Source: Chara braunii
Taxonomy: Eukaryota > Streptophyta > Charophyceae > Charales > Characeae
Reading direction: 5' to 3'
NCBI GenBank assembly: GCA_003427395.1
Contig: BFEA01000066.1
Span: forward strand, 2,090,163-2,112,801
Length of the DNA stretch: 22,639 nt
How positions within the stretch are numbered: position 1 is the stretch's first letter; each line of letters begins with the position of its first letter. Shown here in pieces: positions 1 to 8,806 of the stretch. A program made the position numbers and the translations under genes. The notes under the pieces were generated by a model, which did not search any database, was not told where the DNA came from, and worked only from the letters and a program-made list of their open reading frames with translations.

Positions 1-83
1 TGTGTGTGTGTGTGTGTGTAAGTGTGAGAGAGAGGGAGATCGAAGAAAGACAGGGAGGTCGAAGAGAGGGAGAGAGAGAGAGA
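1..83. repeat. TG/GA microsatellite
   Basis: A (TG)n run at the window edge passes into GA-rich sequence. The same TG-then-GA arrangement recurs at 213-340, 500-566, 22063-22112 and 22373-22410. The GA side often abuts a GTACCT-like sequence, which read on the minus strand is a possible splice donor followed by a CT-rich intron start. Confidence 0.95.
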
Positions 84-87
84 GTAC

Positions 88-187
88 CTTGATCGATCCG
101 TTGAGGGCGCCGGGTAAGTCGTCGATGCCGCGGATGGCTTCGCGCAGTCTCCTTCGAAAGGATGAGCAAAATCGGTCGAACCTCCCG
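88..187 (-). CDS. Candidate internal exon, unknown protein
   Basis: On the minus strand a 100-bp open segment lies between an acceptor-like TTTGGCATTTCAG and a donor-like AAG|GTACTCTC. Read with one leading base (phase 2), it encodes a stop-free 33-residue peptide starting GRFDRFCSSF and ending IDDLPGALNGSIK. I recognise no family. A related but broken copy sits at 22230-22346, where the acceptor, the GRFDRF start and the CSSF motif are kept. This could be one exon of a large minus-strand gene whose introns carry CT/CA microsatellites, or a dispersed repeat that happens to be open. There is no start codon, no known domain and no proven partner exon. Confidence 0.3.
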
Positions 188-212
188 CTGAAATGCCAAA
201 GTATTCACTACA

Positions 213-340
213 CTATATATGTGTGTATGTGTGAGTGTGTTTGCGTATGTGTGAGTGTGTGTGCGTATGTGTGTTGAAGAGAGAGGGAGAGAGATAGGGA
301 AAGAGTGAGAGAGAGAGAGGGAGACAGGGGACTTATGGAG
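213..340. repeat. TG then GA microsatellite
   Basis: Imperfect GTGTGTATGTGTGAGTG repeats (about 213-274) are followed by a GA-rich tract (about 275-340). On the minus strand this would be a CT-rich then CA-rich intron between the exon candidates at 358-457 and 88-187. Confidence 0.9.
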
Positions 341-357
341 GAATGATGGCCANGTAC

Positions 358-457
358 CTNGATACAACGCATGGTTGAATCTGGACAGACAATCTGCCCA
401 GGGTGCCTCTGACTNATGGATAGGGACTTACCCCGCCACCAAAACTTAGCAATACCA
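358..457 (-). CDS. Weak candidate exon with N bases
   Basis: A second minus-strand 100-bp open segment lies between acceptor-like ACGTTTCTCAG and NAG|GTACNT. It has the same length, the same entry phase and a similar end (ATC-NAG|GTAC) as the candidate at 88-187. The predicted peptide begins GIAKFWWRGKSLS and is not clearly similar to the other one. N bases at 360 and 415 (and at 353, in the donor) limit the reading. The match in length and phase may be chance. Confidence 0.18.
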
Positions 458-499
458 CTGAGAAACGTGGTCGATGCGAACTCTGCATACGTGTTGACG

Positions 500-715
500 T
501 GTAAGTGTGTGTGCAGGTGAGTGTATGTGTACGTATGAGTGTATGTGTGCGAGAGAGAGAGAGAGCATGAGCGCGTTTTCCCCCAAACACAACGTACCCT
601 GATCACGAATGTATACAAGCTATATTTCCCGTCAGGTGCGGCAGAAAAGGAGGTGCGTTGAATTCGGGGGAAATCGGTTTTGCGCGTGTGTGTGAGAGTG
701 AGAGAGAGAGAGAGG

Positions 716-780
<65 letters not shown>

Positions 781-945
781 AGAGGAGAAAGATCAGAGAG
801 GGAAAGAAAAGGAGGAGGTGAGAGAGATCGAAGAAGGAGAGAGAAAGGAGAGAGGGAGGAGAAAGAGGAAGGGATTATGAAGGAGAGAGAAAGGAGACAG
901 GGAGGCGAAAGAGGAAGGGATGATGATGGAGGTGATGACATGAGG
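500..945. repeat. TG and long GA microsatellite block
   Basis: GTGT-rich sequence (about 500-566) is followed by a spacer (567-685), then GA-rich DNA to about 940 with an uninterrupted (GA)n core around 721-777. The long frames here are ER/RE or LS repeats on either strand and are not genes. The spacer contains GTACCCTGAT, similar to the GTACCTTGAT that follows the first GA tract. Confidence 0.93.
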
Positions 946-953
946 GCGCTTAC

Positions 954-1007
954 CTTGTATTGGCGATGGTCTGCATGAGCGACATCTTCAAGTACTTCGG
1001 GTAGCCG
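954..1007 (-). CDS. Weak candidate short exon
   Basis: On the minus strand a 54-bp segment runs from acceptor-like TTGACATCAG to donor-like ACAAG|GTAAGC. The phase-2 reading gives GYPKYLKMSLMQTIANT, and the frame also stays open a little further upstream (NATVDIS). The phase would join to the candidate at 88-187. However, part of it lies in a tandemly repeated unit (960-2700) whose other copies show no such exon, which counts against coding. No family recognised. Confidence 0.18.
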
Positions 1008-1305
1008 CTGATGTCAACTGTTGCATTGTCTTATTGTAGTCTGTAGTAGCTGTGTAGGAGCAGGCTGGGCGTTGAGCGCCAAGTGTGAGTGTAAAGGAAC
1101 AAGATTCCTGTGTTGAGAGGGGAGGCGATGCTCTCCGTGGACATTGGTTTTCAGTGCTACGAACGTCTATTGGTGTATTATTGGGGCAATGTTGCTCTTT
1201 GGACACGGTGTGACTATTTGGCTTTCGGTGTGATGGTGTGATCTGAGATTATCATATCGTTATTGCTTATTTTCTTATTATTATTTTATATTATTATTTA
1301 TTTTA

Positions 1306-1357
<52 letters not shown>

Positions 1358-1734
1358 TGCTTGGGCCATGGGTGCTAATGACATCTGTGAGCTGGGGGAG
1401 AGGGGTCAGCATTGGTGTTGACGTCATCNCTCGCTAGTNATCAAGTTGTCNGGTTGCGTCCATGTTGTAGGTGTAGTGTTAGGCTGTAGATTAGGCAGGG
1501 CGNCTGGCGCCATTCANAAGAGGGAGCTACATTGGGTTATGNTGTTGGTGTTGCCCTGTTGGGCTTGGACCTTGACTCACGATTGTTCTGTATCATTCTC
1601 AAATGGATGGTTACTCGGTTCCATTGGCTATCTGCTCTCACTTTGACTACTTGGACTTCAGTGAGATTGCGATTTGGATTATGTGTTTCGTCCACATTCA
1701 TGTTCCTTGCAATATTATTATTACTATATTATTA

Positions 1735-1780
<46 letters not shown>

Positions 1781-2166
1781 CATTATTTATTATAATTATT
1801 AGTGAGAGATCATGATTGTCCGTGTCTAAACAGGGCTACAACAGATCGGCATTGGCCGATGTCTGACCGTACTTCGGTGAAGCTGTTGACGTGATCAGCG
1901 GCATAGTAGTATAGGCTAGATAGGACTTGTCATCTGTAGTATGGGCGTCGAGCGCCACACAGGATACCAACATGGTTCTTCGTTGGTAGTGATAGGACTA
2001 TTCCAGCACCGTCAAATATGAGCTTTTGGTGTGCTCTTATCTCGTGAACTGTGATGCAATTCTGCTTTTGTTCGAGGTCATGACTATCTGGTCACATGTA
2101 TGTAATGCTGTTTTGATTAACTGAAGTAATTCATTTTCTTTCTTTCTTGCATTTTGTTGTTTTCGC

Positions 2167-2216
<50 letters not shown>

Positions 2217-2700
2217 GGTGCACTGTAGTTCTTAGGTGCACGTGGCATCTGTGTGTGGGGGACCAAGGTGTGAGTGAGGCGGGAAACGTACCCGGNGTTG
2301 GAGGCGTGCGACATTGGTCGTTGTATGCACGTACTTCGAAAAGATGTTGACGTCATCANCGNCATGGTAATATAGGTTAGATAGGATCTGCCGTATGTAG
2401 TCTGCACGCCGGGCGCCAGATAGGACATCGGCATTGGGCCTGCGTTGATGATGATGAGACTATGTCAACCATGTCAATTATGAGCTTTTGNCGTGCTCTT
2501 ACCTNGTAGGACCCGTAATGCAATCTGCCTTTTGGTTCGAAGTCACGACTATTTGGTGACATGTGTATGATGTTGTTTGATTTCTGAAGTTCGATATCGC
2601 TCAATTTCCTTACTTTTTTTTATTATATCATTTTATTAATGATTGTGATTATTATTATTATTATTATAAATATTATTATTATTATTATTATTACTACAAT
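960..2700. repeat. Four diverged tandem units, most with an (ATT)n end
   Basis: Four units of roughly 430-460 bp follow one another. Anchors are the GCGCC that ends the motif GGGCGTCGAGCGCC (near 1076, 1506, 1952 and 2413) and (ATT/TTA)n tracts at about 1283-1357, 1713-1794, 2168-2216 and 2648-2697. Units three and four also share GTACTTCG, GTTGACGTNATCA, TATAGGNTAGATAGGA and GAGCTTTTG. N bases lie at 1429, 1439, 1451, 1503, 1517, 1542, 2296, 2359, 2362, 2491 and 2505. The open frames here are poly-I/L/Y/N readings of the ATT tracts. Sequence after the last tract resembles sequence after the (ATT)n at 13598, so the unit is probably dispersed in the genome too. Confidence 0.75.
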
Positions 2701-2984
2701 CAGACTCGCTTCTTTCACATTTTTTCATGCATGCAAACATGTGCGCAGCAGAATGTCAACAGGCGCCCACTCAGTTCTCAAAGATATGACAGTCGAGAAC
2801 ACAATTAAGAAACAAGTTCACTTTCAATAACCATGGCGACGCAGCGCCCGAACAACTCTTTGTTCACGTACAACGGATCACCTTGGATGCCACACACGCA
2901 ACACTCTGCATACCCGCCCACACGCACACTACACTGCACCTACGGCTATGGTTACACTCTCCTTCAGCCCGCTGCACTCCCCGG
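2701..2984. other. Unassigned sequence
   Basis: The first part (TCAGACTCGCTTCTTTCAC and ATGCATGC) matches the flank of the ATT tract at 13598. I see no gene or structure in the rest. Confidence 0.5.
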
Positions 2985-3420
2985 GTGCCCGCAGGCCACC
3001 AGTGCACATTCACGTGCACAGGTACACAGTCACACAGGTGTACGGTGACACAGTCACAGTACACAGTGACACAACATACACGGATATGAGGTGATACGCT
3101 GACATACTACACATACACAGTGGAATAGACACAGATGGTGTGACACGCACGGTCACACATACACGGACACCGACACATATACACATATACACAGTAGCAC
3201 AGTGCACAGTGACTGTCACATACACGATGCACAGTAGCACAGTGCACAGTCACACACATGTGCACAGTGACTGTCACATACATGGTGCACAGACAGAGTG
3301 CACAGTCACACACCTGGTCACGCACAGTCACACACCCGGTCGCGCACAATCACAAACATGCCGTAACATAGATACACAGTGAAAAACGCGCACAACCATT
3401 GTGACACACACACACGCTAC
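2985..3420. repeat. CA-rich imperfect minisatellite
   Basis: Built from CACAGT, CACACA and GTGCACAGT words. A segment around GTGACTGTCACATACA occurs twice (about 3207 and 3267) and contains a small inverted repeat (GTGAC/GTCAC). The cysteine/valine- or threonine/histidine-rich frames are low-complexity artefacts. Confidence 0.85.
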
Positions 3421-3691
3421 GCTCTATCTCTGTCACGGTCACTTCAGCTTCGGACAACCTGCAGACCACCGAAGCACAACTCGCTGTAGCAACGCTTCCG
3501 TAGGGCTTCCGCATGAATGAATGAATGACTGAGGCACTGCCTCTTGATTTATACTTCTGCAGGTCGTTGGTCTGGCCCATTTCCCTGGCCCGAAGTGCAC
3601 ACAGTCCCATGCGGTGCTTGCTGGACCGACTGGGGACTGGGACCGTTGACTCAGCAGGGTAGACTTCTACCACTTGCCCTCTTGCCATCGG

Positions 3692-3714
3692 CCATGGTGC
3701 TCATAGCACCATGG
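3692..3714. repeat. Perfect 10-bp hairpin
   Basis: CCATGGTGCT, loop CAT, AGCACCATGG. It lies inside the second sub-copy of the dispersed repeat; the first sub-copy lacks it. Confidence 0.95.
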
Positions 3715-4031
3715 TACTTGTTGGACCAGACGGGGTCTGGCCAGACCTTACCGCTGACTGACTGTGGTCTCACTGCTAACCTGTGCAATTGCACTGCGGT
3801 TTAGTCCACCACTTGACTCACCACTTGACCACTTGCCCACTTGCAATTCTTCGAGAAGGACTACAACTAGACTTCTGGAACTCGCTAAGACCTCTACTCT
3901 ATAGATTTACAGATCTAACCCCTGCTGCCTGTGGACCTATGACAGACCTACCAACTGTGTATGAATACACATGTTACAAGTTTAACTCTTGGGGACTGCA
4001 CAGATGTTGTACATGGGTAGGGTGAGGTCTA

Positions 4032-4043
4032 GGAATCGAGCCC
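4032..4043 (-). promoter_or_regulatory. Pol III B-box-like motif
   Basis: The minus strand reads GGGCTCGATTCC, one base from the tRNA B-box GGTTCGATTCC over its core. No convincing A-box or cloverleaf surrounds it, so it is more likely a SINE relic than a tRNA gene. Confidence 0.35.
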
Positions 4044-4079
4044 GGTGTTGAGCGTATCGGTCCCGCACGGGGACCCTCC

Positions 4080-4450
4080 CGACCGCGTCACGCAGGATTA
4101 TGCAGGACTTATTGCGGAGAGCGTTTGCCGCTCCGGCCGAGTGCGTCAGCCGTACCTCTCGCGAGTCCCTAGAACATGACAGAGTCACGCGAGGCACCGC
4201 TACGTCCACCTGCGGGAGCTGTCACTATCCCTTAGGTGGGCGTATCCCTGCCGAGCTACTGAACCACATGCGAAAGTTTTTCGTATGCAATTGTAGAGGT
4301 GGCCCAACCGAGGGCGTTTCTCGCTCGCTGTAGCATAAGGGGTACGTGCGGTCGAACGCCCGAAAATCGAACCCGTACGCGAATCGCCGTATTGGGGGGT
4401 TGAAGTCCCAAACGCCACTCGACGTCGGTCGACTAGGACGCACTACACAC
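4080..4450 (-). repeat. Dispersed repeat R1, minus copy
   Basis: The reverse complement aligns with 15790-16175. Shared blocks in order include GGCGTTCNACCGC, TATGCTAC, AAACGCCCTC, CACCTAAGGGAT, GTGACAGCTCCC, CAGGTGGA and TCGCGAGAGGTA. Divergence is substantial and no frame is conserved. The block containing TAGCTCGGCAGGGATACGCC resembles a tRNA A-box region, also seen at 12437-12449, suggesting a tRNA-related module inside the repeat. Confidence 0.8.
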
Positions 4451-5500
4451 CCACGCGTTACACCACAACACTCGCACTTACTCACCCATAACACCTGGAG
4501 CCCCACGCAAAACAAACACCACAAACAACGCCACAACACAACAACCCCTAGTCCCTTCAGTTTCTGACCCATAACTATGTACGGCAAGACTCAGATAGGT
4601 ACCGCTCGCTTCACTTCCGTATAAGAGGCGCGCGAGTGCATGACCCCCTCATATCGATCATGCGGACGCATGCAAGCATTTGCGCTGATGGGGTACTATG
4701 TGGAACTCGTGGCCTCGCGGCCCTTAGTATTCTCGAGGGTCACGTTCGACACTCAAGTATCTGCTGACAGACGCTTTGAGGGGTAATCTCTCGACGCCGG
4801 ACAACCGCCATGTGCGGTTGAAGACCACAGCCTCTTCTGCACCCTGTGCAAAGGGGTTGAGTAGACAGCTTTAGGGCTCTCGTGGTAGCCTAAATCAAGG
4901 GGTTTGACTTTTACGGCTACCACGGACTACAACGTCCAACCATGAAAGTTCAAAAGAGAAACCTATTCCAACTCGCACTGGTCTAGTGGCCTCTTAAAAT
5001 GAAAGGGGTAGGCAGGCCCAAATGACGCGCGCGCGGAGGAGGCCCAAAGTCCTACCCGTAGGCTATCCAATGTCCGGGGTAGTGAGGCCCGTACACGGGC
5101 TCCCATAGGTCGACTGGGACTGGTCCTTCGCCCATGTGTCGCTTCGCTTTACCACAAACCCGAGTCTATTGACCGTAGCACGCTCTTGGTCTCGCCGCCT
5201 GACCCATAACTTTTAGTACGAGGACCGGCAAGTGCTGCACGCAAGGACTTAGGATAAGATCGTGCGGACGCAGTACCCACACATACCAACTCACCATGCA
5301 GCTCTACGTGAGTATCTGCGATGACTACGCATTACGTGGTGTTCATACCCAAGTGGCCAATTCTGAGCCATGGGGTTATTTTCGACGCTCAGGCGTTGGC
5401 TGAAACGCTCGCTAGGGGGAGTTAATCCTCTAGCGGGCGCAAACCCGGCCTGAGGGTCTTTCCTTCTTTTGCACCCTGAGGTGTCCCAAGGGGTGCAGAG
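4430..5500. repeat. Diverged tandem duplication, ~635-bp offset
   Basis: CTGACCCATAAC occurs at 4564 and 5199, GGTCGACT at 4427 and 5108, and TGCACCCTG at 4838 and 5470. Between anchors the copies align loosely (CGACNCTCA, GACGCTTTGAGGGGTAATC against ACGCTCGCTAGGGGGAGTTA). Both copies hold hairpins at the same places: CAACCGC/GCGGTTG near 4803 in the first; CGCTAG/CTAGCG (5410-5435) and TGCACCC/GGGTGCA (5470-5497) in the second. No gene recognised. Confidence 0.6.
4881..4924. repeat. Perfect 10-bp hairpin with inner stem
   Basis: CGTGGTAGCC (4881-4890) pairs perfectly with GGCTACCACG (4915-4924). The inside can extend the stem through AATCAA and TTGACTT around a GGGG-type loop. Confidence 0.93.
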
Positions 5501-6368
5501 CAAGACGGCCTCTAGGGCAGGAAGGAATTTAGAGCGGTGGTGAGTTGTCTGGCGCATCACCAGCGACACGCTAGTCCTTCCGCCCGGAACTTTTATCGTT
5601 CCATAAAGTAAAGTTAGACAAAGATACAGAAAAGATCGGCATGCGGTCACACAACCGAGTGAGTGTTGTGCGAGCGAGAGCCCAACCACAATATATAAAT
5701 AAGGGAAAATATCCTTAGTCAAGCAAAGAGTTATGTGATAGTACACTCTCACAATAGCTACGTGGCTTGCCCGCCTGAACTCAAAACAACCAAAACATCA
5801 TACTTGATTAACATGCTCCACACATACATGTGACCACACACAAGGATCAAACAACAACACATACACTAAAGGGGTCAACTTTTCAGCCTTCTGCAGCTCA
5901 CACCCTGCCTTGTACGCAAACCCAACCTTTTCCCCACCATTCCACAACAAAGATACTCAGCCTTTAAGAAAATGGTCATTTATAAAGAATCTGGGTGAAA
6001 ACCCAACAAAACAAAGAACCAGCCAAGGCCAAGGCCTTAGGTTGAAAAGCAGAAAATGATGAAAGGTTGAGTCGTATACCGACGAATCGGCAACCGACCT
6101 GTTATCAGTGATAACAGAAGAATAGTCAGACTGACCAAGTCAAACCTTCAATCAATACGCACGGTCTGCACCACAGCACAGGTCAAAGAGATTTCACTAC
6201 AGCGTTTAGCCTAAGTAGGGAGTAATCCTCCTAACTCATAACCTAACTCCTGTACTAAGCTCCTACTCAGCTTCTGAGAGGTTCAGTAACACCTCCCCTA
6301 CTCAGGGTTGAGTTGCTAAGATTGGTCTAACTGAAAATATTCTAACTCTTCAAATTTTTCAAAATTTC

Positions 6369-6395
6369 GGCAGCGCTTCCCATAGGGAAAGTGCC
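6369..6395. repeat. Hairpin, first of a pair
   Basis: AAATTTCGG leads into GGCA, then TTCCC-ATA-GGGAA, then TGCC. The related sequence at 6455-6484 has the same AAATTTCGG lead and CTTCC-CGTA-GGAAAAG with outer GGC/GCC. Confidence 0.7.
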
Positions 6396-6454
6396 TTTTC
6401 AGAATTTCTAGGAACCTAAAAATGACTAACTATTTTCAGTTTTGCAGAAATTTC

Positions 6455-6484
6455 GGCTGCTTCCCGTAGGAAAAGTAGGCTGCC
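6455..6484. repeat. Hairpin, second of a pair
   Basis: A diverged copy of the 6369-6395 hairpin about 86 bp downstream. It keeps the lead sequence and a similar small loop, while the stem flanks have changed. Confidence 0.65.
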
Positions 6485-6964
6485 AAGATTTATACAAAGC
6501 TGAAAGTCAAAGTGCAAAGCAAAACTATACTTAGGGCAAACTCCTGATCCCTGCTTAACAACTTAGGCTCAATATTCGTCCACATGCCCTCTGAATGAGG
6601 CCATGAGCCAACGCTGATCCCAACCCCCAGCAGAGTCATCCTTATCTCATCCCAAGTTTTCCTCTCATCATTCATCTTACCTACCTATCGCTCCAGCACT
6701 CGACGCGCATCTACAACAACTACTCTATCAAAAAATGTCCCAAGTGAGAGCCCACGAGCATGCAAGCGCAAACATCTTTCACAATCCCACATGGTTCTTT
6801 TCCAGGCCACATAGTTCGTTCAAAAACCCTCATTATTCTCTTTTTACCCTTCCTTACATAATACATAGGGTTAGCCAACCCAACTTATGGATGTGACTGA
6901 CCTGCCAGTTTATATGACTAGACCACACCAATTTATGATGCCCTAGCCTGGTAACACAAATATA

Positions 6965-7320
6965 CGTACGCATAAGACCAAACCACACCAACTTGTGGTG
7001 TGACCAGTTTCTCCAAAACAATCGACATAAGGCGTATGATCGGGCCGCACCAACTTATGGTGAGGCTGGTCAACCTGAACGTTCGGCATACACATAGAAC
7101 TGAACCTCCTCAACTCATGAGGGGCCAGCCTCTGCCTAAACAACAACAAAAAGCATATGACCAAACATAACAACTTATGTTGTGTTCGGCCAGCCCACAT
7201 GGTTACATACGGCGTAGAGTCAGGCTACCCAACTTATGAGTAGTCCAGCCCAGCCTAGACATAATCACATGCGTGAAGAACTGAACAGCCCCCAACTTAT
7301 TCGTTCGCCCAACCTTCGCA
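6965..7320. repeat. Higher-order repeat copy 1 (six units)
   Basis: The six unit types in order have cores in CACACCA (6984), GCACCA (7047), CCTCA (7108), TAACA (7167), CTACCCA (7225) and CCCCCA (about 7289). The last is degenerate. The same order returns in the next copies. Confidence 0.8.
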
Positions 7321-7344
7321 ATACAACAATGTTCAACTTATAGA

Positions 7345-7705
7345 CATAAGGCATAAAACTTACCACAACAACTTATGTTGTGATAAGCCTCTGTCTGAAC
7401 AAAATGACATATGGTGTATAACCAGGGCGCACCAACTTATGGTGAGACCCGATCAGCCTAACTCTCGACAAATACGAAAAACTGAACCACCTCAACTTAT
7501 GCGGAGCCCAGCCTTTGCCTGAACAAACGACGAAAGGCATATGATTAGACACAACAACTCATGTTGTGTCTGACCAGCCCATACGGTGACATATAGCATA
7601 AGACGAGGCTACTCAACTTATGAGTAGTCTAGCCCCGCCCAAACAACCACAAGCGCGTATGACCGAACAACCCGCAACTTATGCGTTCGCCCGGCCTTCG
7701 CAACA
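7345..7705. repeat. Higher-order repeat copy 2 (six units)
   Basis: Unit order: CACAACA (7364), GCACCA, CCTCA, CACAACA (7550), CTACTCA (7609), CCGCA. Equivalent units lie about 384 bp after copy 1. Confidence 0.8.
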
Positions 7706-8124
7706 CAACTACATCCAATAGATAAGTTTCACAATCAGATTTTGTCTTCAGACGAGTGGTCGGGTCACCTCAACTTATGAGGATCCCTACCCAAACGTCA
7801 GATATCTTTAGAAAAGAAAAATAGCCAGACTTTATATATATCTCTGCTTTCGTGTTATCAAGAACATAGGACCAACTACCCAACTTATGGGTGAGTCAGC
7901 CTGCCAACAGTTACCATACCATTTTGTATTGTTCATCTTCTTTCCCTCTACTTTGTCTGCTACCGGCTTATATAGTTGGATCTCCCAACTCATGGCGCCC
8001 AGCCTGCCATGAATATACATAATAAATATGTATCACTTTGTATACTCTGATTCTCTTAGTGATGGCAGCTCATGACTTGACCACACCAACTTATGGTGCG
8101 AATAGTCTCGCCTAAAACAATAAA
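7706..8124. repeat. Degenerate array segment
   Basis: Four hairpin cores (near 7772, 7882, 7988 and 8088) are spaced about 100 bp apart. The segment is about one period long, because equivalent units of copies 2 and 3 are about 773 bp apart, twice the 384-bp period. It is best read as a decayed copy. One unit still folds well: GGGTCACCTCA/TGAGGATCCC (7762-7787). Confidence 0.6.
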
Positions 8125-8480
8125 GCACAAGACTGAGTCACACCAACTTATGGTGTGGTCAGCTTCTGCCTAACAATTGACGTAAGGCGTATGACCAGGT
8201 CCTACCAACTTATGGTGCGACTGGTCAGCCTAAACTTTCGGCATACCCAAAGAACTAGACTACCTCAACTTATGAGGAGCCCAGCCTTGCGTGAACAACG
8301 ACGAAAGGCATATGACCAGGCACAACAAAACTTATGTTGTGCCTGAACAGCCCATACAGTTACATACAGCATAGAATTAGGCTACCCAACTTATGGGTAG
8401 TCTAGCCTGCCAAATAACAAATAGAACAGATGCGATCGACTGAGCAGCCCGCAACTTATGCGTTCGCTCAGCCTTCGCCA
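8125..8480. repeat. Higher-order repeat copy 3 (six units)
   Basis: Unit order: CACACCA (8139), CTACCA with outer GACCAG/CTGGTC (8193-8226), CCTCA, CACAACA (8321), CTACCCA (8382), CCGCA with outer CTGAGC/GCTCAG. It has the best-paired stems in the array. Confidence 0.82.
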
Positions 8481-8724
8481 CATAATTACAATCCTCGTGT
8501 TGTCTGAATTCAATCAGTTAATCTTAATTATCAATAAATACTAGTCAATTCATTCTGCAAAGCAATGTCCTGAATTTAAACAAGCAAATCAATCAGATAT
8601 CCTTTCCAGTCATACTTACAGTCAGGTCAGTAGAAATATGATAATATAGTTTAATGATAGGATCATACGCGTAAATCGAGGGTTATACATGAGTGTTCTC
8701 TGCCTCCAGAACCCCGCCTGGGTT
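8481..8724. other. Unassigned AT-rich stretch
   Basis: Nothing recognised between the hairpin array and the tRNA-like fold. Confidence 0.5.
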
Positions 8725-8806
8725 GCGGCAGAGCTCCCGCAATCGGTGGGGCAACCTCCCACAGAGGCCTTGGCGCGGTCCTACGGGTTGCAATCCCGCC
8801 TGCCGC
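8725..8806 (+). tRNA. tRNA-like fold, probably a relic
   Basis: GCGGCAG and CTGCCGC could form a perfect 7-bp acceptor-like stem 82 nt apart. Just inside the 3' arm is a T-arm-like ACGGG-TTGCAAT-CCCGC, and CTCC/GGGG could be a D stem. Against a real tRNA: the T-loop reads TTGCAAT instead of TTCRANY, position 33 is not T, and a competing hairpin GTGGG-GCAACCT-CCCAC is at least as good. I assign no amino acid. It may be a tRNA-derived relic or another case of the hairpin-rich DNA typical of this window. Confidence 0.25.

Larger units (their letters stand above)
3595..4043. repeat. Dispersed repeat with internal duplication
   Basis: Sequence at about 3595-3655 (CACACAGTCC, TTGCTGGACC, CCGTTGACT) recurs diverged at about 3696-3780 (TTGTTGGACCAGAC, CCGCTGACTG) and at 13873-13960 (TTGTTGAACTAGACTGAGAC, CCGCTGACTA). 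Both loci end with an AGGTC element followed by a B-box-like motif on the minus strand (4032-4043 and 14050-14060). A short CCACTTGAC repeat lies at about 3808-3846. The minus-strand reading would be a tRNA-like head followed by a body, which suggests a SINE-like element; this is inference. Confidence 0.6.
5501..6860. other. No gene recognised; scattered hairpins
   Basis: No domain-like frame. It holds CCGA-CGAA-TCGG (6079-6090), the perfect CTGTTATCA-G-TGATAACAG palindrome (6099-6117) and the hairpin pair at 6369-6395 and 6455-6484. The 153-residue minus frame (5291-5752) has no recognisable motif and overlaps the duplicated repeat. Confidence 0.5.
6879..8480. repeat. Hairpin array with constant ACTTA loop
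   Basis: About 24 units are spaced mostly 57-65 bp apart. Each contains the near-invariant core CA-ACTTA-TG (occasionally ACTCA or ACTTG) flanked by inverted arms of 5-11 bp that differ between units, and is often followed by a CAGCCT or CAGCCTGCC tail. Examples are CAGGCACAACA/TGTTGTGCCTG (8317-8345, 7-nt loop), AGACACAACA/TGTTGTGTCT (7547-7571) and CTACCCA/TGGGTAG (8382-8400). Linkers such as GACGAAAGGCATATGA and AAGGCGTATGA are also shared. No coding frame runs through. It does not match CRISPR layout, because the repeated part is a loop core and the variable parts are paired arms. Confidence 0.93.

Noticed and set aside
208-978. Overlapping long frames rich in S/L, T/H or E/R
   Set aside because: They are translations of (TG)n and (GA)n tracts and exist on both strands.
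1532-1815. Poly-Y/L/I membrane-like frames
   Set aside because: They come from the (ATT)n tract, which is open in several frames.
5291-5752. 153-residue minus-strand ORF
   Set aside because: No recognised motif; it overlaps the diverged tandem duplication and the frame is not kept in the other copy.
6879-8480. CRISPR array
   Set aside because: The spacing is regular, but the constant part is only a loop core of about 9 bp, the variable parts are complementary arms, units recur between periods, no cas genes are present and the context is eukaryotic.
6879-8480. Array of tRNA anticodon arms
   Set aside because: The loop AACTTAT lacks T at position 33, and no acceptor or T-arms accompany the units.
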